NCBI GenBank assembly: GCA_010015655.1
Contig: ML976763.1
Coordinates: 53,990 to 95,285 of the forward strand
Source of the DNA: Bimuria novae-zelandiae CBS 107.79
Lineage: Eukaryota; Ascomycota; Dothideomycetes; Pleosporales; Didymosphaeriaceae
DNA length: 41,296 bases
Reading direction: 5' to 3'
Made by a program: the position numbers and the translations under genes. Each line of letters begins with the position of its first letter. Position 1 is the first letter of the stretch. Below, in pieces: positions 11,713 through 21,443 of the stretch. The notes below the pieces were generated by a model. That model searched no databases, was not told the origin of the DNA, and saw only the letters and a list, made by a program, of their open reading frames with translations.

Positions 11713-12694
11713 TTAATCAGCAGCCTCATCCGAACTAGAACTCGAGTCTGCCCAGCCCTTGAACCACCGAGTGCTATCGCAATCGTCAGTCCACGTGCAT
11801 GCTGAACATGTTAGTAGCATGTTACAGACACTATAGGAATAGTTTCTACCTTTGCTAGCTGGATTAGCAGTCTTGCAAGAATCACAAGGGTAGGGCGCAT
11901 TCTTCTGCTTGAGGATCTGGGCGGCTCTTGCAAAGTTGACCTGAACGCGTTATCAACATGTTCTCATCATTTGCGAACCAAATTACCTTGTTTTTATTCT
12001 TGCCTTTAGTGAATGTAGGAAGCGCAATTCGATCACAACCAGTTGGGATCGTGATAGCAAGAGACTTAGGACAGGTACGAAGGGCTTTGGGGGTGGATGA
12101 TGGTTCTTGCCGGTCGTTCTTAAATTGTTCGGAAGGTGTTGGAGGCTTAAGTTCGTTATGCTTCTTCATGATTGCTGAATACCAGACTGTAGAGATGTTA
12201 GGATCACGTTGAGAACATGTTTAGAAGTACTTGCCACGGGAATTCATAATATCCTCCATCTTCGGATTCCCAGTGTGTTCTGCCTTGCCCACCGTAATTT
12301 CGGAGTGATGCTTCTTTACGTGGGTAACCAGTGCACCTCGAGTTTTCAGCGCGTTCTAAACACGTTAGTAACACAACTAACAAAAAGTTTTGAAGCGTGA
12401 GAATATGTCTAGAACATGTTAGGAATATGGTTTTCTTACCCCACAGAGCTCGTCGCCCACCTTCGCCCTACAGTATATCTCCCTAAAGTGTATCGTGACC
12501 TCGCCGCTAGTGTTCTGAACATGTTAGGAACCGGTTGAGATCGTGTACAGGTTACACGCACTTCTTCGAAAGGGTCGCAACCAAAGGGAGGGCAACCAAG
12601 CTCGCTATAGGCTTTGTAGGCTGGCTAGAACACGTTTAGATGAGGTACAGAACGTCTTAAGGTGTATTACACTCATAAGCAGCTCTTTGGACAT
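11713..12694 (-). CDS. Zinc-finger-like element protein, 222 aa, 7 exons
   Basis: Exons 12694-12671, 12624-12556, 12514-12440, 12355-12235, 12186-11987, 11940-11850 and 11801-11713 join in phase to 669 nt with no internal stop. Introns are 41-84 nt; five are GT-AG and one (12234-12187) is GC-AG with a GCAAGT donor. The protein starts MSKELLMSPAYKAYSELG and carries C-x4-C (CPPFGC). It then has C46-x8-C55-x12-H68-x3-H72 (ending HVKKHH), with classical C2H2 spacing in its second half. Later come C182-x2-C185 (PCDSC), a CTWTDDC motif and a Ser/Asp/Glu-rich C-terminus. Nucleic-acid binding is therefore likely. By position it is the counterpart of mudrB in MuDR, whose product aids insertion, but no sequence similarity is claimed. 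Unlike the transposase it is undamaged, so it may still be expressed. Confidence 0.7.
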
Positions 12695-12727
12695 AATAAG
12701 AACCTGTTATTGAGAGGAAATAAAGTT

Positions 12728-12837
12728 GTTGGTAGGGTTAGGTAAGAGGCAAAATTTCGTTGGTGGGGTCACCTTTGGCGTGGTGGGATTACCTAAGCGT
12801 TGGTAAGCCGAGGCTTTCGGTGTGGTGGGGTTAACTG
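12728..12837 (-). repeat. Clustered subterminal GTTGGTGGGG-type repeats and right TIR
   Basis: Variants of GTTGGTGGGGT recur near 12728, 12759, 12779, 12798 and 12820, each about 20-30 bp apart, the last being the terminal repeat itself. Such subterminal arrays are commonly transposase-binding sites. The left end has fewer, at about 8011 and 8043. Confidence 0.6.
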
Positions 12838-12853
12838 CAACCACCTCATAACC

Positions 12854-12960
12854 TGTTGAAACTGAAGTTGAGTGTAAGAGTTATCAACTATGTAGGCGAA
12901 GAAGCCGCCTATATAGGCTAGCGTGCTCCTTCCGTATGCCGGGAAGCACCTGCTTCAACA
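12854..12960. repeat. Possible short LTR remnant
   Basis: The 107-bp block starts TGTTGAAACTGAAG and ends GCTTCAACA, so its ends are the 7-bp inverted pair TGTTGAA/TTCAACA. A TATA-like CTATATAGGC lies inside. The flanking 5-mers (TAACC and TAGAG) do not match, so the call is tentative. Confidence 0.3.
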
Positions 12961-13239
12961 TAGAGTCAACGCCAAGGGCGCCTTAGGTAGGCAGCGGTAG
13001 GCAGTAAGGCGAGGGTGACGTGAAGCCCTGACAGGTCAACAAAATATTATATCACGCATGTAGTAGCGGAAGCACTTAGAGTCGTCATAGCTTTAAAGAC
13101 AACAATTGACGAATCATGGACAAGGTGACACTGCCTCGTTTGGCATTGAACTGTGATGTAAAATTGATTAATTGGATAAAATGACCGATTGTGAGTTACC
13201 TGCTTCAAATTCGCCTCCGTATCTGCTACCCTAATCAAT
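12961..13239. other. Downstream of the PEP synthase gene, nothing recognised
   Basis: The sequence between the possible LTR remnant and the 3' end of the PEP synthase frame has no domain that I recognise. It presumably holds that gene's 3' untranslated region. Confidence 0.4.
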
Positions 13240-15677
13240 CTAAGAAACTGTTGTAAAGCCCTGCTCAATTCCGTCTTCCGCCTTCGCAACGTTACGCTTC
13301 ACCGCAAGGAAGCTGCTAGGACTGACGGATATGGAATCAATCCCGCACTTAACAAGAAAAGATGCAAACGATGGATCATTACTAGGCGCCTGTCCGCACA
13401 GTCCGATTTTGCGTCCAGCTTCGCGTGCTCTCGATATGGCCTTTGCAATCATCCACTTGACCGCCTCATCTTGTTCGGAGAACAGAGCTGCGAGCTCTCC
13501 CGAATCACGGTCGATACCAAGCGTAAGTTGTGTCAGATCGTTGGATCCGATAGAGAAACCATCGAAATGTTTCGCGAATTCATGCGCCAGTATTACGTTC
13601 GATGGAATCTCACACATGACGTAAATTTGTAGGCCATCTTCACCGCGTTTCAGCCCGTTCTTCGCCAACTCGTTCTGCACTTTGACCGCCTCTTCAACGG
13701 TACGACAGAATGGAACCATGACCACGGCGTTTGTGAACCCCAACTCCTCTCGCAGTCGCTTGATAGCCTTGCATTCCAGAGCGAATCCATCTTTATAATC
13801 CGAGGAGTAGTATCGGGAAGCTCCACGCCAGCCAATCATCGGGTTTTCCTCCTTCGGCTCATATTGGGCACCTCCGATGAGGTTCGCATATTCGTTGGTT
13901 TTGAAATCGGATAGTCGGATGATTGCTGGCTTCGGATATGCCACGGCACATAGGCGAGCAAGGCCGAGTGCTAGTTTATCTACGAAGTATCGCGATTTGT
14001 CTTTGTAATCCGCGGTGAACTGGTTGATCACTCGCTTGACAGCTTCGTCTTTTATTAAATCATGATGCACGAGCGCCATCGGATGGATGCGAATATGATT
14101 GCTCACCACGAACTCCATTCGCGCCAGACCAATGCCATCGCAAGGCAATCGCCACCAACGATTCGCTGCACTCGGGTCCGCTAGGTTCAGCATCACCTCT
14201 GTACTCGTACGTGGAAGTTTGGAGACGTCGATGGTCTTCGAGGTGATATTGGCTATACCATCGTAGACGTAACCCGTCTCACCCTCTACACAGGAGACGG
14301 TAATGTCTTGGCCGGTGTGCAAGACATACGTAGCGTTACCAGTGCCGACGATAGCGGTGATTCCAAGTTCTCGACTAACGATAGCAGCATGCGATGTCCG
14401 ACCTCCATGATCAGTCACAATGGCCATTGCTTTTCTCATGATGGGAACCCAATCAGGGTCTGTCGTTTCGGTTACCAGAATTGATCCCTCTATGAACGCA
14501 TCAATGTCCGTAGGGGACTGGATCATGCACACGCGTCCTGCTACAGCTGCATCGCCGACCGAGCAGCCAGTAGTCAATGTCTTGCCTTTGGTGTTTATCG
14601 AATACTCTTGAAACGTCCCTACTTTTCGAACCGAGTGCACAGTCTCTGGCCGAGCTTGAACGATAAAGAGTTGATTGGTCATACCGTCTTTGGCCCATTC
14701 CATGTCCATCGGACAGCCATAATGACGTTCGATCGTACATGCCCAACGAGCGAGCTGCAGGATGTCCAAATCATTGAGCACTAGAACCGATCGTTCTGCT
14801 TTCGAGGTAGGGACATTTCTAGTGGACGATTCACCCTTGCTGTAAACCATCTTCTTTTCTTTGCCGCCCAGCCTTTTCTCGATGATGGGTACCACGCCCG
14901 GCTTGTTGAGAAAGGGCTTGAAGACTTGGTACTCATCTGGATTGACAGCACCTTGTACAACATTCTCGCCCAGGCCCCAAGCCGCATTGATCAGAATGAT
15001 CTTGTCGCAACCGCTCTCAGTATCGATGGAAAACATGACGCCGGAACCACTAAGATCCGATCGAACCATCTGTTGAACGCCAACAGACAGTGCAACTTCC
15101 AAGTGGTCAAATCCTCTTGTTTGTCGGTATGATATCGCTCTGTCAGTGAACAACGAGGCATAGCACCTTCGGCAAGCGTTCAGTAAAGCCTGTTCACCCG
15201 AGACATTCAAGAACGTCTCCTGTTGGCCAGCAAAGCTTGCATCTGATAGGTCCTCAGCCGTTGCACTGGAACGTACGGCAACACCAAGGTCTTCGACTCC
15301 CACTTCCACTGACAGCCAATGGTAGGCCAAAATAATGGCGTCTTTCTCTTCATTCGGCCAGTCTCTCTGAGAAATAGGTCTCGAATACCTTTGCCAGTTT
15401 CCGCAAGACTGGCCTTTACTGTCTACCAATCTAGGATCAATTTTTCTAGCTTATTTTTGATATTGTTAAAGTTCACAAATTGCCAGTAGCATTGGGCTGT
15501 AGTCGCAACACCAGGGGGGACGGCCACTCCTTCAGTCTTTAAAGCGCATATCATTTCGCCAAGGGAAGCGTTTTTGCCGCCGACAATGCTTATGTCACTG
15601 CGCCTACCGTCCTCGAAATCATGAACTAAACAAGTACCATCAGTTGACGGTTTTGAGGGAGTCTCGCCGCTCGACAT
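13240..15677 (-). pseudogene. ppsA: Phosphoenolpyruvate synthase, disabled near the N-terminus
   Basis: The enzyme makes PEP, AMP and phosphate from pyruvate and ATP. The frame from ATG 15677 shows GGKNASLGEM and the PGVATTAQCYW segment of the pyruvate-binding/ATP-grasp start. The long frame down to 13240 carries AVRSSATAEDLSDASFAGQQ (nucleotide binding), TDHGGRTSHAAIVSREL (phospho-histidine domain), CEIPSNV, SNDLTQLTLGIDRDSG and GLCGQAPSND (PEP-binding barrel with its Cys). The combined length of about 810 residues equals the family norm. Two lesions separate the parts: an in-frame TAG at about 15423, and a frameshift near 15385 between SLAETGKGIRDLFLRE and RDWPNEEKDAI. A sequencing error cannot be ruled out for the frameshift. 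PEP synthases are mainly bacterial and archaeal and occur patchily in fungi, so an old transfer is plausible. The neighbour on the other side of the shared promoter is lactate dehydrogenase. Confidence 0.85.
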
Positions 15678-16237
15678 GGTAGAAAAGATGCGGTAAATAA
15701 ACGGAACTGGAGAGATCTTGATCTTAGATTTAAGGTACAGTCGGCTCGTCTAAGGCTTAAGGATGAGAAATGGGACAGCTTTATACAATGGAGGTAGCAG
15801 ATGGATCTAATGACCTTCGAGCTAGAGACAGGGATGCCTAGGGCGTGAGCGCTCCATCGTACCATGGCGACAAACTTTACATCTTGTGATTAGATCGGAT
15901 CACCAGCTATGGTTTGGAACTTAATTTTAGCCCAGGCTTGAGAGATAGCATTCGGCGATCATCTGCTGCTAGATGAGGTAAAGGGATATTCCCTGTTCAT
16001 GCGGGGTTTGGTTGAGAACTATCGATAGCGACCATTGTACCACGCCATAATTCCCCAACGTGCCATGGCACCACCATGAGTTCTAGCTAGCGCGTCTAGA
16101 CCACTCAGCGTCCAAAGTCCTTTTATAATCCTTTCGTCACCTTATCCACAACGCGCCTCATTATATACAAAGCGTCTCAGGACGGTGAGCAGGCCTACGT
16201 CTGGAGATTAATTATCTCACTAGGTGACTCATCCTTC
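15678..16237. promoter_or_regulatory. Shared intergenic region of the divergent PEP synthase and LDH genes
   Basis: The 560-bp gap separates two start codons pointing away from each other, so it probably held both promoters. The composition is normal. I see no transposon in it and no operator that I can name. Confidence 0.45.
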
Positions 16238-16633
16238 ATGGCTTCAAAAATTGCAATCGTAGGCGTTGGAGAGGTGGGTGGCGCAGCAGCTTATGCATTG
16301 ATCCTCCACAATGTCTGCGCCACATTACTCCTTGTCGATAAACGATCATCACATCGAGACGGTCAAGTCAAAGACCTCAGAGGTTCAACTTTCAAGGAAC
16401 AAAGTGGGGCCCACGTCCAAGCAGCAACATTTAGGGAAGCTGCACAAGCTGATATCGTTGTCATTACGGCCGCAGCCAAAAGGGGAATAGGAGAGACGAC
16501 CTTACAATACCTGTATCGAAGCACGGCAACGCTCCGGAACATCATCGAATCCATTAAGCCATTCAAACGGGACGGGATTTTACTTATCCCCCGCATGGCC
16601 AACATCGCCCTGGCACGGGCCACATCTTATTAG
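16238..16633 (+). pseudogene. L-lactate dehydrogenase N-terminal stub
   Basis: Residues 1 to ~116 match the NAD-binding half of lactate/malate dehydrogenases: the Rossmann start KIAIVGVGEVGGAAAYALIL, the acidic residue at the end of strand 2 (LLVDKR), and DIVVITAAAKRGIGET, the third strand and cofactor loop. Homology ends after RDGILLI at 16586, where a 37-bp piggyBac-type terminal repeat starts, and the frame closes within that repeat. The catalytic His and the substrate-binding half (family length about 320) are absent here and are not visible beyond the element. The enzyme would reduce pyruvate to lactate or the reverse. The upstream neighbour, divergently placed, is PEP synthase. The stub cannot be active. 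Confidence 0.8.
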
Positions 16634-16899
16634 CCAATTAGATGCAAATACATCAAAACACTAAATATTTGTCGTCATGTAGGCAATTTTTGTTTGCCAG
16701 CCAAAACACGCCTTTTTTAAAAGCTTTTATATATATAACTATGCCTAATCGTATAGCACTATTAAGCAACGATACCAACTTCGTAAAATATATAAAATAT
16801 AGCCTAAAGGCAGGAGATTTGCCTAATTTGCCTACTTAGCCACCACCCTTATAATAACCGCTTAAAATTAATAATTTATATACTTTTAGACGCGCTCTC

Positions 16900-18940
16900 T
16901 TACCTAACTATATAGATTTTAACTCTCCTATTACTTTATTTAACTTGTTTTTTAATACAGGCGTCGTCGATTAAATCGTATACTATACAAATTAGCATGC
17001 TAAAAAGCTTTAGGCTAACGCGCCCTTAACGCCTAACTACTATTAATAGAAACCCACCTCTCTAAGCAAGCTGTATACGTACTTCGCCGTCGTTATTTAT
17101 ATAGGCGTCTACCAGGAGCCCTCGCTCGTTAAATACTAGTAAAAGCTTTATAGGACAGCGCCTCGGCATGAGATTAATCGCTACATGTTAAAGGAGAGAT
17201 GGCAGCAGCTTAATTGCTACTTATACTATATAAAGGTTAACTAGAGCTTTAAGTCTCCCTTTAACTAAGTGTGGAATCTCTTAGAGACGCTCCGTAAGCG
17301 TAGCTTTAAGTACTAGGCGCTTAGCGTATACCTCTACGTTAATAAGGTAATTATAAGATTTACAGGCCGCGTAAGCAAGATTATAATAATAAAAATAAAG
17401 CCTACGCCTAAAGGCTTTAAGATCTAGTGCTTAGCTAATAATAGAGTAATTCTAAACTAGTTATTTTATGCTAGAGGGCGAAGGCCTAGTAACTTACTTA
17501 ACTTACCTGCTAACGCGCCAGCTTTTACTCCTATATAGTTAGTTTCTATTACTCTTATACTCGCTATAAACGCTACCGGCCAGCGCCTCTTTCCGCCAAA
17601 TCTCCACATTATGTAGGACAACAATCTCTTTAACACTATCCCTATACTTAAATACCTTAAATCTAAAGGCGTAGGCTGCGCTGGGATAGTCCGCATAATA
17701 AAGACAATAATAGAGGAGATTTTTAAGGCAATAGTAGAGGTAGAATTATAAGGAGAGGCGCTAGCTGTTAGCACTTATACGTAGGCAAAGCTCTTAAAGG
17801 AGCGCTTTAATAGTAACCTAATAAAACTTAAAACACACTATACGCGTAAGCTAGAGTAGGGAGATACTTACTAGGCGCTCTTGCAGAGTTGGCAGGTGCT
17901 TTAGGCAGCTTAGAGAGATAACCAGGTCGTTCTTTTTACCAGTACTGTCGCTAAGCGTGAGTACTTTGCCCTTAACACCATGCCAATGCTCCGCTGACGA
18001 TAGTCGCCATAAGTAACTTAGGTTATTATAAAGCTCCGCCGACGCTCTAAGATAGCTCTAAATAACAAGAAACTCTTTAAGAAAGCCTTTAGCAGCGAGC
18101 CTTTTAAGTTACTAAGTATCTCTTAGATAATAGATAACTATAATTACTATAAGAGCGAGGTTAATCGCTTTAACTAAATAAAAAGCTACTACTTTATTTA
18201 GCAGGTCCGCTAGCGTACCTAGCGCTCGCTCTAGTACTTTCTGCTAGATCTAACGCTTAATAATTGCTATAGGCTCTCCTTATACTCCTCTCGCGACTCC
18301 GCCAAACGCTCTGGCCACAAGAAGTTCCTATACAAGCTTATTAAACAGCTCTTTGAGCGAGGTGGCCGCCCTACTCGAGGCTCAAACAAGCGTGAGCGAC
18401 CTGACGACGTACTCACCAGCGGAGAGGGCAACTTTGGTAGCTTATATATATCTACAAAGCTATTTGCGGAGGGCAAAAGCTGTGTTAATTACGCGATAGC
18501 TAGACGTATAACTGTCCGATTATATGGCCTCTATCTGTTGTGGACATGAGGCTGGAGCACTCTCTCTTTTGTACTATTCTAAATAGGGCTAGCGCTGCAG
18601 CGGCACTTATTTGGAGCCTCGCACACATCTGCATTCCACACACACACAGAAACACGAACATCATCAATGAATCATCACAACCATTAATTCTCATCATTAC
18701 ATTATCTCAAAGTGACAGAACACTATCAAATCTGACAATAACTAATAAGAAGCTCTAATCCCGGACACCTTTAGTATAAGTTATAGGTAATATAAGGTTA
18801 TTTTATAGCTCTTAACGCCTACCGCGTACTTATTATAGCTGTACGCTTTGCCGGCTGCCTTTATATAGGCCAGAAGTTAATGCTAAGTGCTAGGTAGAGC
18901 ACCTCCGCTAGTATTAAATAATTAGGTTAACGGATATAAA
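16900..18940 (+). pseudogene. piggyBac-type (DDE_Tnp_1_7) transposase, interrupted by a solo LTR
   Basis: Reading through many TAG/TAA stops gives the fungal piggyBac pattern: IYIGVYQEPSL, then INRYMLKERWQQLN, a YLYVNKVIIRFTGR segment (normally with VDE, here VNK, so the first catalytic Asp and its Glu are lost by G-to-A changes), and TPKGFKIWCLA. The Asp of the WDNNLF segment is retained. After the LTR the frame resumes with CTLCRLPLYRPEV, matching the Cys-rich C-terminal end. It is long dead. Confidence 0.7.
18513..18737 (+). repeat. Solo Copia LTR, 225 bp, target duplication ATAAC
   Basis: It starts TGTCCGATTATATGGCC and ends AAATCTGACA. ATAAC lies on both sides (18508-18512 and 18738-18742). 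The first 95 bp are identical to both LTRs of the Copia element at 36112. It has inserted into the piggyBac-type transposase frame and is less mutated than the 5' LTR at 36112. Confidence 0.9.
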
Positions 18941-19135
18941 AGCAAGCTTAACTATTATGTAAACCTATCTTAAAGCCCTTAGAGATGCAAAATCTATGCG
19001 AAGTTACCCTACAGAGGCATAATTCTTGGTGTTCTGCCGGGTCGGAGCAATTCATCCGATTGGCCCTCAAATGGTGGCCCGTGCCAGGGCGATGTTGGCC
19101 ATGCGGGGGATAGGCTGGTAAGATACGTCTAGATA

Positions 19136-21441
19136 TCCCCCGCACCGTCAAAATCGCACACCCACGGACCACCTGGTAAGCGCTAATCAGAGCGTTGCTT
19201 AGCTCAACTCTAGAAAGCTATCGTGATAATAGTAGAATAATAATTTAAGCTTTAAATCCCGTATAAAACGCGTTTTTCTTTTTGTAATTAATAATGCATA
19301 GTGCTACATAAGATTCTAATTTAGTGCGCTACACTAAATATACGAAACCCTGCGGCCTAAGGCCTTAATTGCCAACTACTCCACTAGCTACCTGGCAGCC
19401 TCTTTCTATATACAACGACGACGTCGGCAGCGCCCACCTGCCTACTGGCATAAATGCCACTAATCCTTTTGCCTTATTTAGTCTCTTTTTTAACGCCGCA
19501 CAGCTCGAAAAGCTAGCCCTATATACGAACTAACACGCAGAGCAAGTACGAGCTAAGGATGCCGCCTAGGGCAGGCCACACGCTCGGGCGTGGAAACCGA
19601 CGTCGAAAACTAAGCTCTACACCTACTTGGCCATCCTTATGTATATGGGCGTACACCGGGAGCCTACAATCGAGGAGTACTAGGGGAAGCTACACAAAAA
19701 CGCGCCTACTCACTCTATTAATAACTACATGGCCTGTACGCGCTGGCAGTAGCTTAATCGCTACATGTACTATACAGAAGCTCCGCAGTTGTTTAAATCG
19801 CCATTTAGGCGCGTATGGGATCTCTCTAAGCACCTACGCTCGACATCCTCTACTATTTAGCACGCCGGTAAGCACCTCTACGTTAATAAAGCTATTACTA
19901 GGTTTACTAGGCGCGCTAGCGAAACTATTATTATTAAGTTAAAGCTAACGCCTAAGGGCTTTAAAATCTAGTACCTAGCGTCTGACGGCGTCGTACTTAA
20001 CTAGCTTTTTTACGCAAAAGGCGCTACCTAAGGCCCTATTAATCTTAATATTAATATCTTTAAGATAGCTAAATTTACGCCTACTAAAGCCGTGCCTCTT
20101 ACTCTCGTCCTTGCCTAAGGCCCTGATGGCCAGCGCTTGTTCCCCCTGGGGCGCCACATCCTCTGGATAGACAATCTCTTTACGACAATCTTGCTACTTG
20201 AATACCTAAGGGAGCAAGGCGTCGGCGGCGCTAGGACGGTGCGCACCACCAGAACAGCCACTAAGGAGAGGTAGGAGACCGGGGTTACACACAAGGGTTT
20301 AGCTAGTAGTGCTAGGTCTCTATCCTCGCGCAGGGCAGGGCCGCCAAAAGAGCAATTTAATAGCAATTTAATAAAGCTTAAGACGCAATTTACGCCTATA
20401 GCGCGATAAGAAGAAGCGTTCTTTAAGATTTCTAGTAACAACACTATACTAGAGATGGCCTAGCGGGATGCCCAGGTGGTCCTTTTTGCCAGTACTACCG
20501 CTGACGGTAAGTTTAAGGATGTCCCCACCAAGCTAAAACCTACTAACGATAGTCGCCACCTAGGATTACAAGTTGTTTAAAGCCTACGCTACCGCCCCGC
20601 CAACGCCGCTATAAATAAGAAGCTATATAAGGAGGCCTTTAGCAGCAAGAAAATTAAGTAGTTAAGTATCTCTAAGCTCGTTAATAGCTATAATTACTAT
20701 AAAAGTAAGGTAAATTAATTTAACTAGCTCCGCGAGCCCTACTTAACGTAGCAAGTATGCTAATACACCTAAATACTACTCTTCTACTTCTTTATTAATT
20801 TAGCTCTTAATAACGCATATAGGCTCTTGTCCTACTTATTAGCGTACGAGGCAAAACGCAGTAGGCACAAACGCTTTATATATAAGCTAATTAAGTAGCT
20901 TTTTAAGCGCGGGGCTAGGCTTTTTAATAGATTATTAAAGCGCTGGAGACTTAACAACGTTAAGGCCAACGACGAGAGCCTACACGGCGCGCCAGTCAAG
21001 CTATACGCCTAGGTAAAGCCCTGTATTGCCTACTTAGAAAATAGGCGTAAAAGTAACAGCGCGTGGCCTGCTAGGGTGCCTCTTTTAGCAACTATAGGTA
21101 ATAGCCGTCGACAAGTTTTGACGCCTCGAATAACCTACGGCTGTAGGCTCTGTAGACTACCTTTGTGTAGGCCTAAGCTACGCCCTAAGTGCTGGAACGA
21201 GCACCTGCACCGCGTAGGGACTATTAAATTAGTTAACACTAGTATAAGCTTAATAATTAAGTAATATACTACAATTAACTTAATTACTATTAATTATAGC
21301 TACAAATGAGGCGCCCTACGAGAATCCCTATCAAATTTCACTCAGAGCTATTAGTTTTGGTGTTCAACGCTATCGCCGACATCCATCCAATTGGTCAACA
21401 CAAGGTGGTCCGTGGGTGTGCGATTTTGACGGTGCGGGGGA
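19136..21441 (+). mobile_element. piggyBac-type DNA transposon 2
   Basis: A perfect 39-bp terminal inverted repeat starting TCCCCCGCACCGTCAAAATC lies at 19136-19174 and, inverted, at 21403-21441, flanked by TA at 19134-19135 and 21442-21443. It begins only 25 bp after element 1 ends. The terminal repeats of the two elements share the first nine bases and the internal CCAAT and GAACACCAA boxes but differ elsewhere, so they are related subfamilies. The right end interrupts a LINE fragment. Confidence 0.75.
19370..21264 (+). pseudogene. piggyBac-type transposase, RIP-mutated
   Basis: The frame is better kept than in element 1. It has YLAILMYMGVHREPTIEEYW, then NRYMYYTEAPQLFKSPFRRV, KHLYVNKAITRFTRR (again VNK where the family has VDE), TPKGFKIWYLASDG, and HILWIDNLFTTILLLEYLRE with the later Asp intact. 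The Cys-rich end is YGCRLCRLPLCRPKLRPKCW followed by EHLHRV. Stops are TAG/TAA. Small shifts are possible near 20250-20350, where a stretch of normal composition intervenes. Confidence 0.7.
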
Positions 21442-21443
21442 TA

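Larger units (their letters stand above)
8203..12636. repeat. Dispersed palindrome AAC(A/G)(C/T)GTT, 24 exact copies, mostly in introns
   Basis: Exact copies start at 8203, 8416, 8638, 8649, 9071, 9352, 9604, 9626, 10074, 10194, 10319, 10588, 10837, 11517, 11613, 11624, 11805, 11944, 11955, 12214, 12359, 12413, 12518 and 12629. Near-copies (such as AACCTGTT, AACCGGTT, AGCATGTT) often sit exactly 11 bp from an exact one. Nearly all copies fall in introns or in the interval between the convergent genes; 10194 and probably 8203 are exonic. In several introns the motif directly precedes the acceptor (CTAACATGTTCAG), with its AAC completing a CTAAC-type branch site. Random expectation in 4.86 kb is below one. 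Confidence 0.9.
7981..12837. mobile_element. 4.86-kb TIR element with two convergent genes (Mutator-like)
   Basis: An 18-bp perfect terminal inverted repeat (CAGTTAACCCCACCACAC) bounds the block at 7981-7998 and, inverted, at 12820-12837. Similarity continues weakly inward, with an ACCAAC box at matching depth. Inside lie a plus-strand gene (8206-11477) with Mutator-like transposase features and a minus-strand zinc-finger-like gene (12694-11713), converging on a ~235-bp interval. Both genes are split by many short introns. Size and layout resemble maize MuDR (about 4.9 kb, convergent mudrA and mudrB), but I see no clear 8-11-bp target duplication. The flanks differ (GTGTGCATA versus CAACCACCT). 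The element interrupts the acidic-protein remnant. Confidence 0.75.
16587..19110 (+). mobile_element. piggyBac-type DNA transposon 1, RIP-decayed
   Basis: A terminal inverted repeat starting TCCCCCGCATGGCC is identical over 37 bp at 16587-16623 and inverted at 19074-19110. TA dinucleotides flank both ends (16585-16586 and 19111-19112). Weaker matching extends inward (GCCAAT, GATG boxes), with left-end differences that look like C-to-T and G-to-A changes. The interior is TpA-rich and encodes a broken transposase. A solo Copia LTR sits inside at 18513-18737. The right flank does not resume the LDH gene, so the locus has been rearranged. Confidence 0.75.

Noticed and set aside
7972..12846. A 9-bp target duplication for the two-gene element
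   Set aside because: Flanks GTGTGCATA and CAACCACCT differ. Only a weak 6-of-8 match appears if the ends are shifted inward, which I do not trust.
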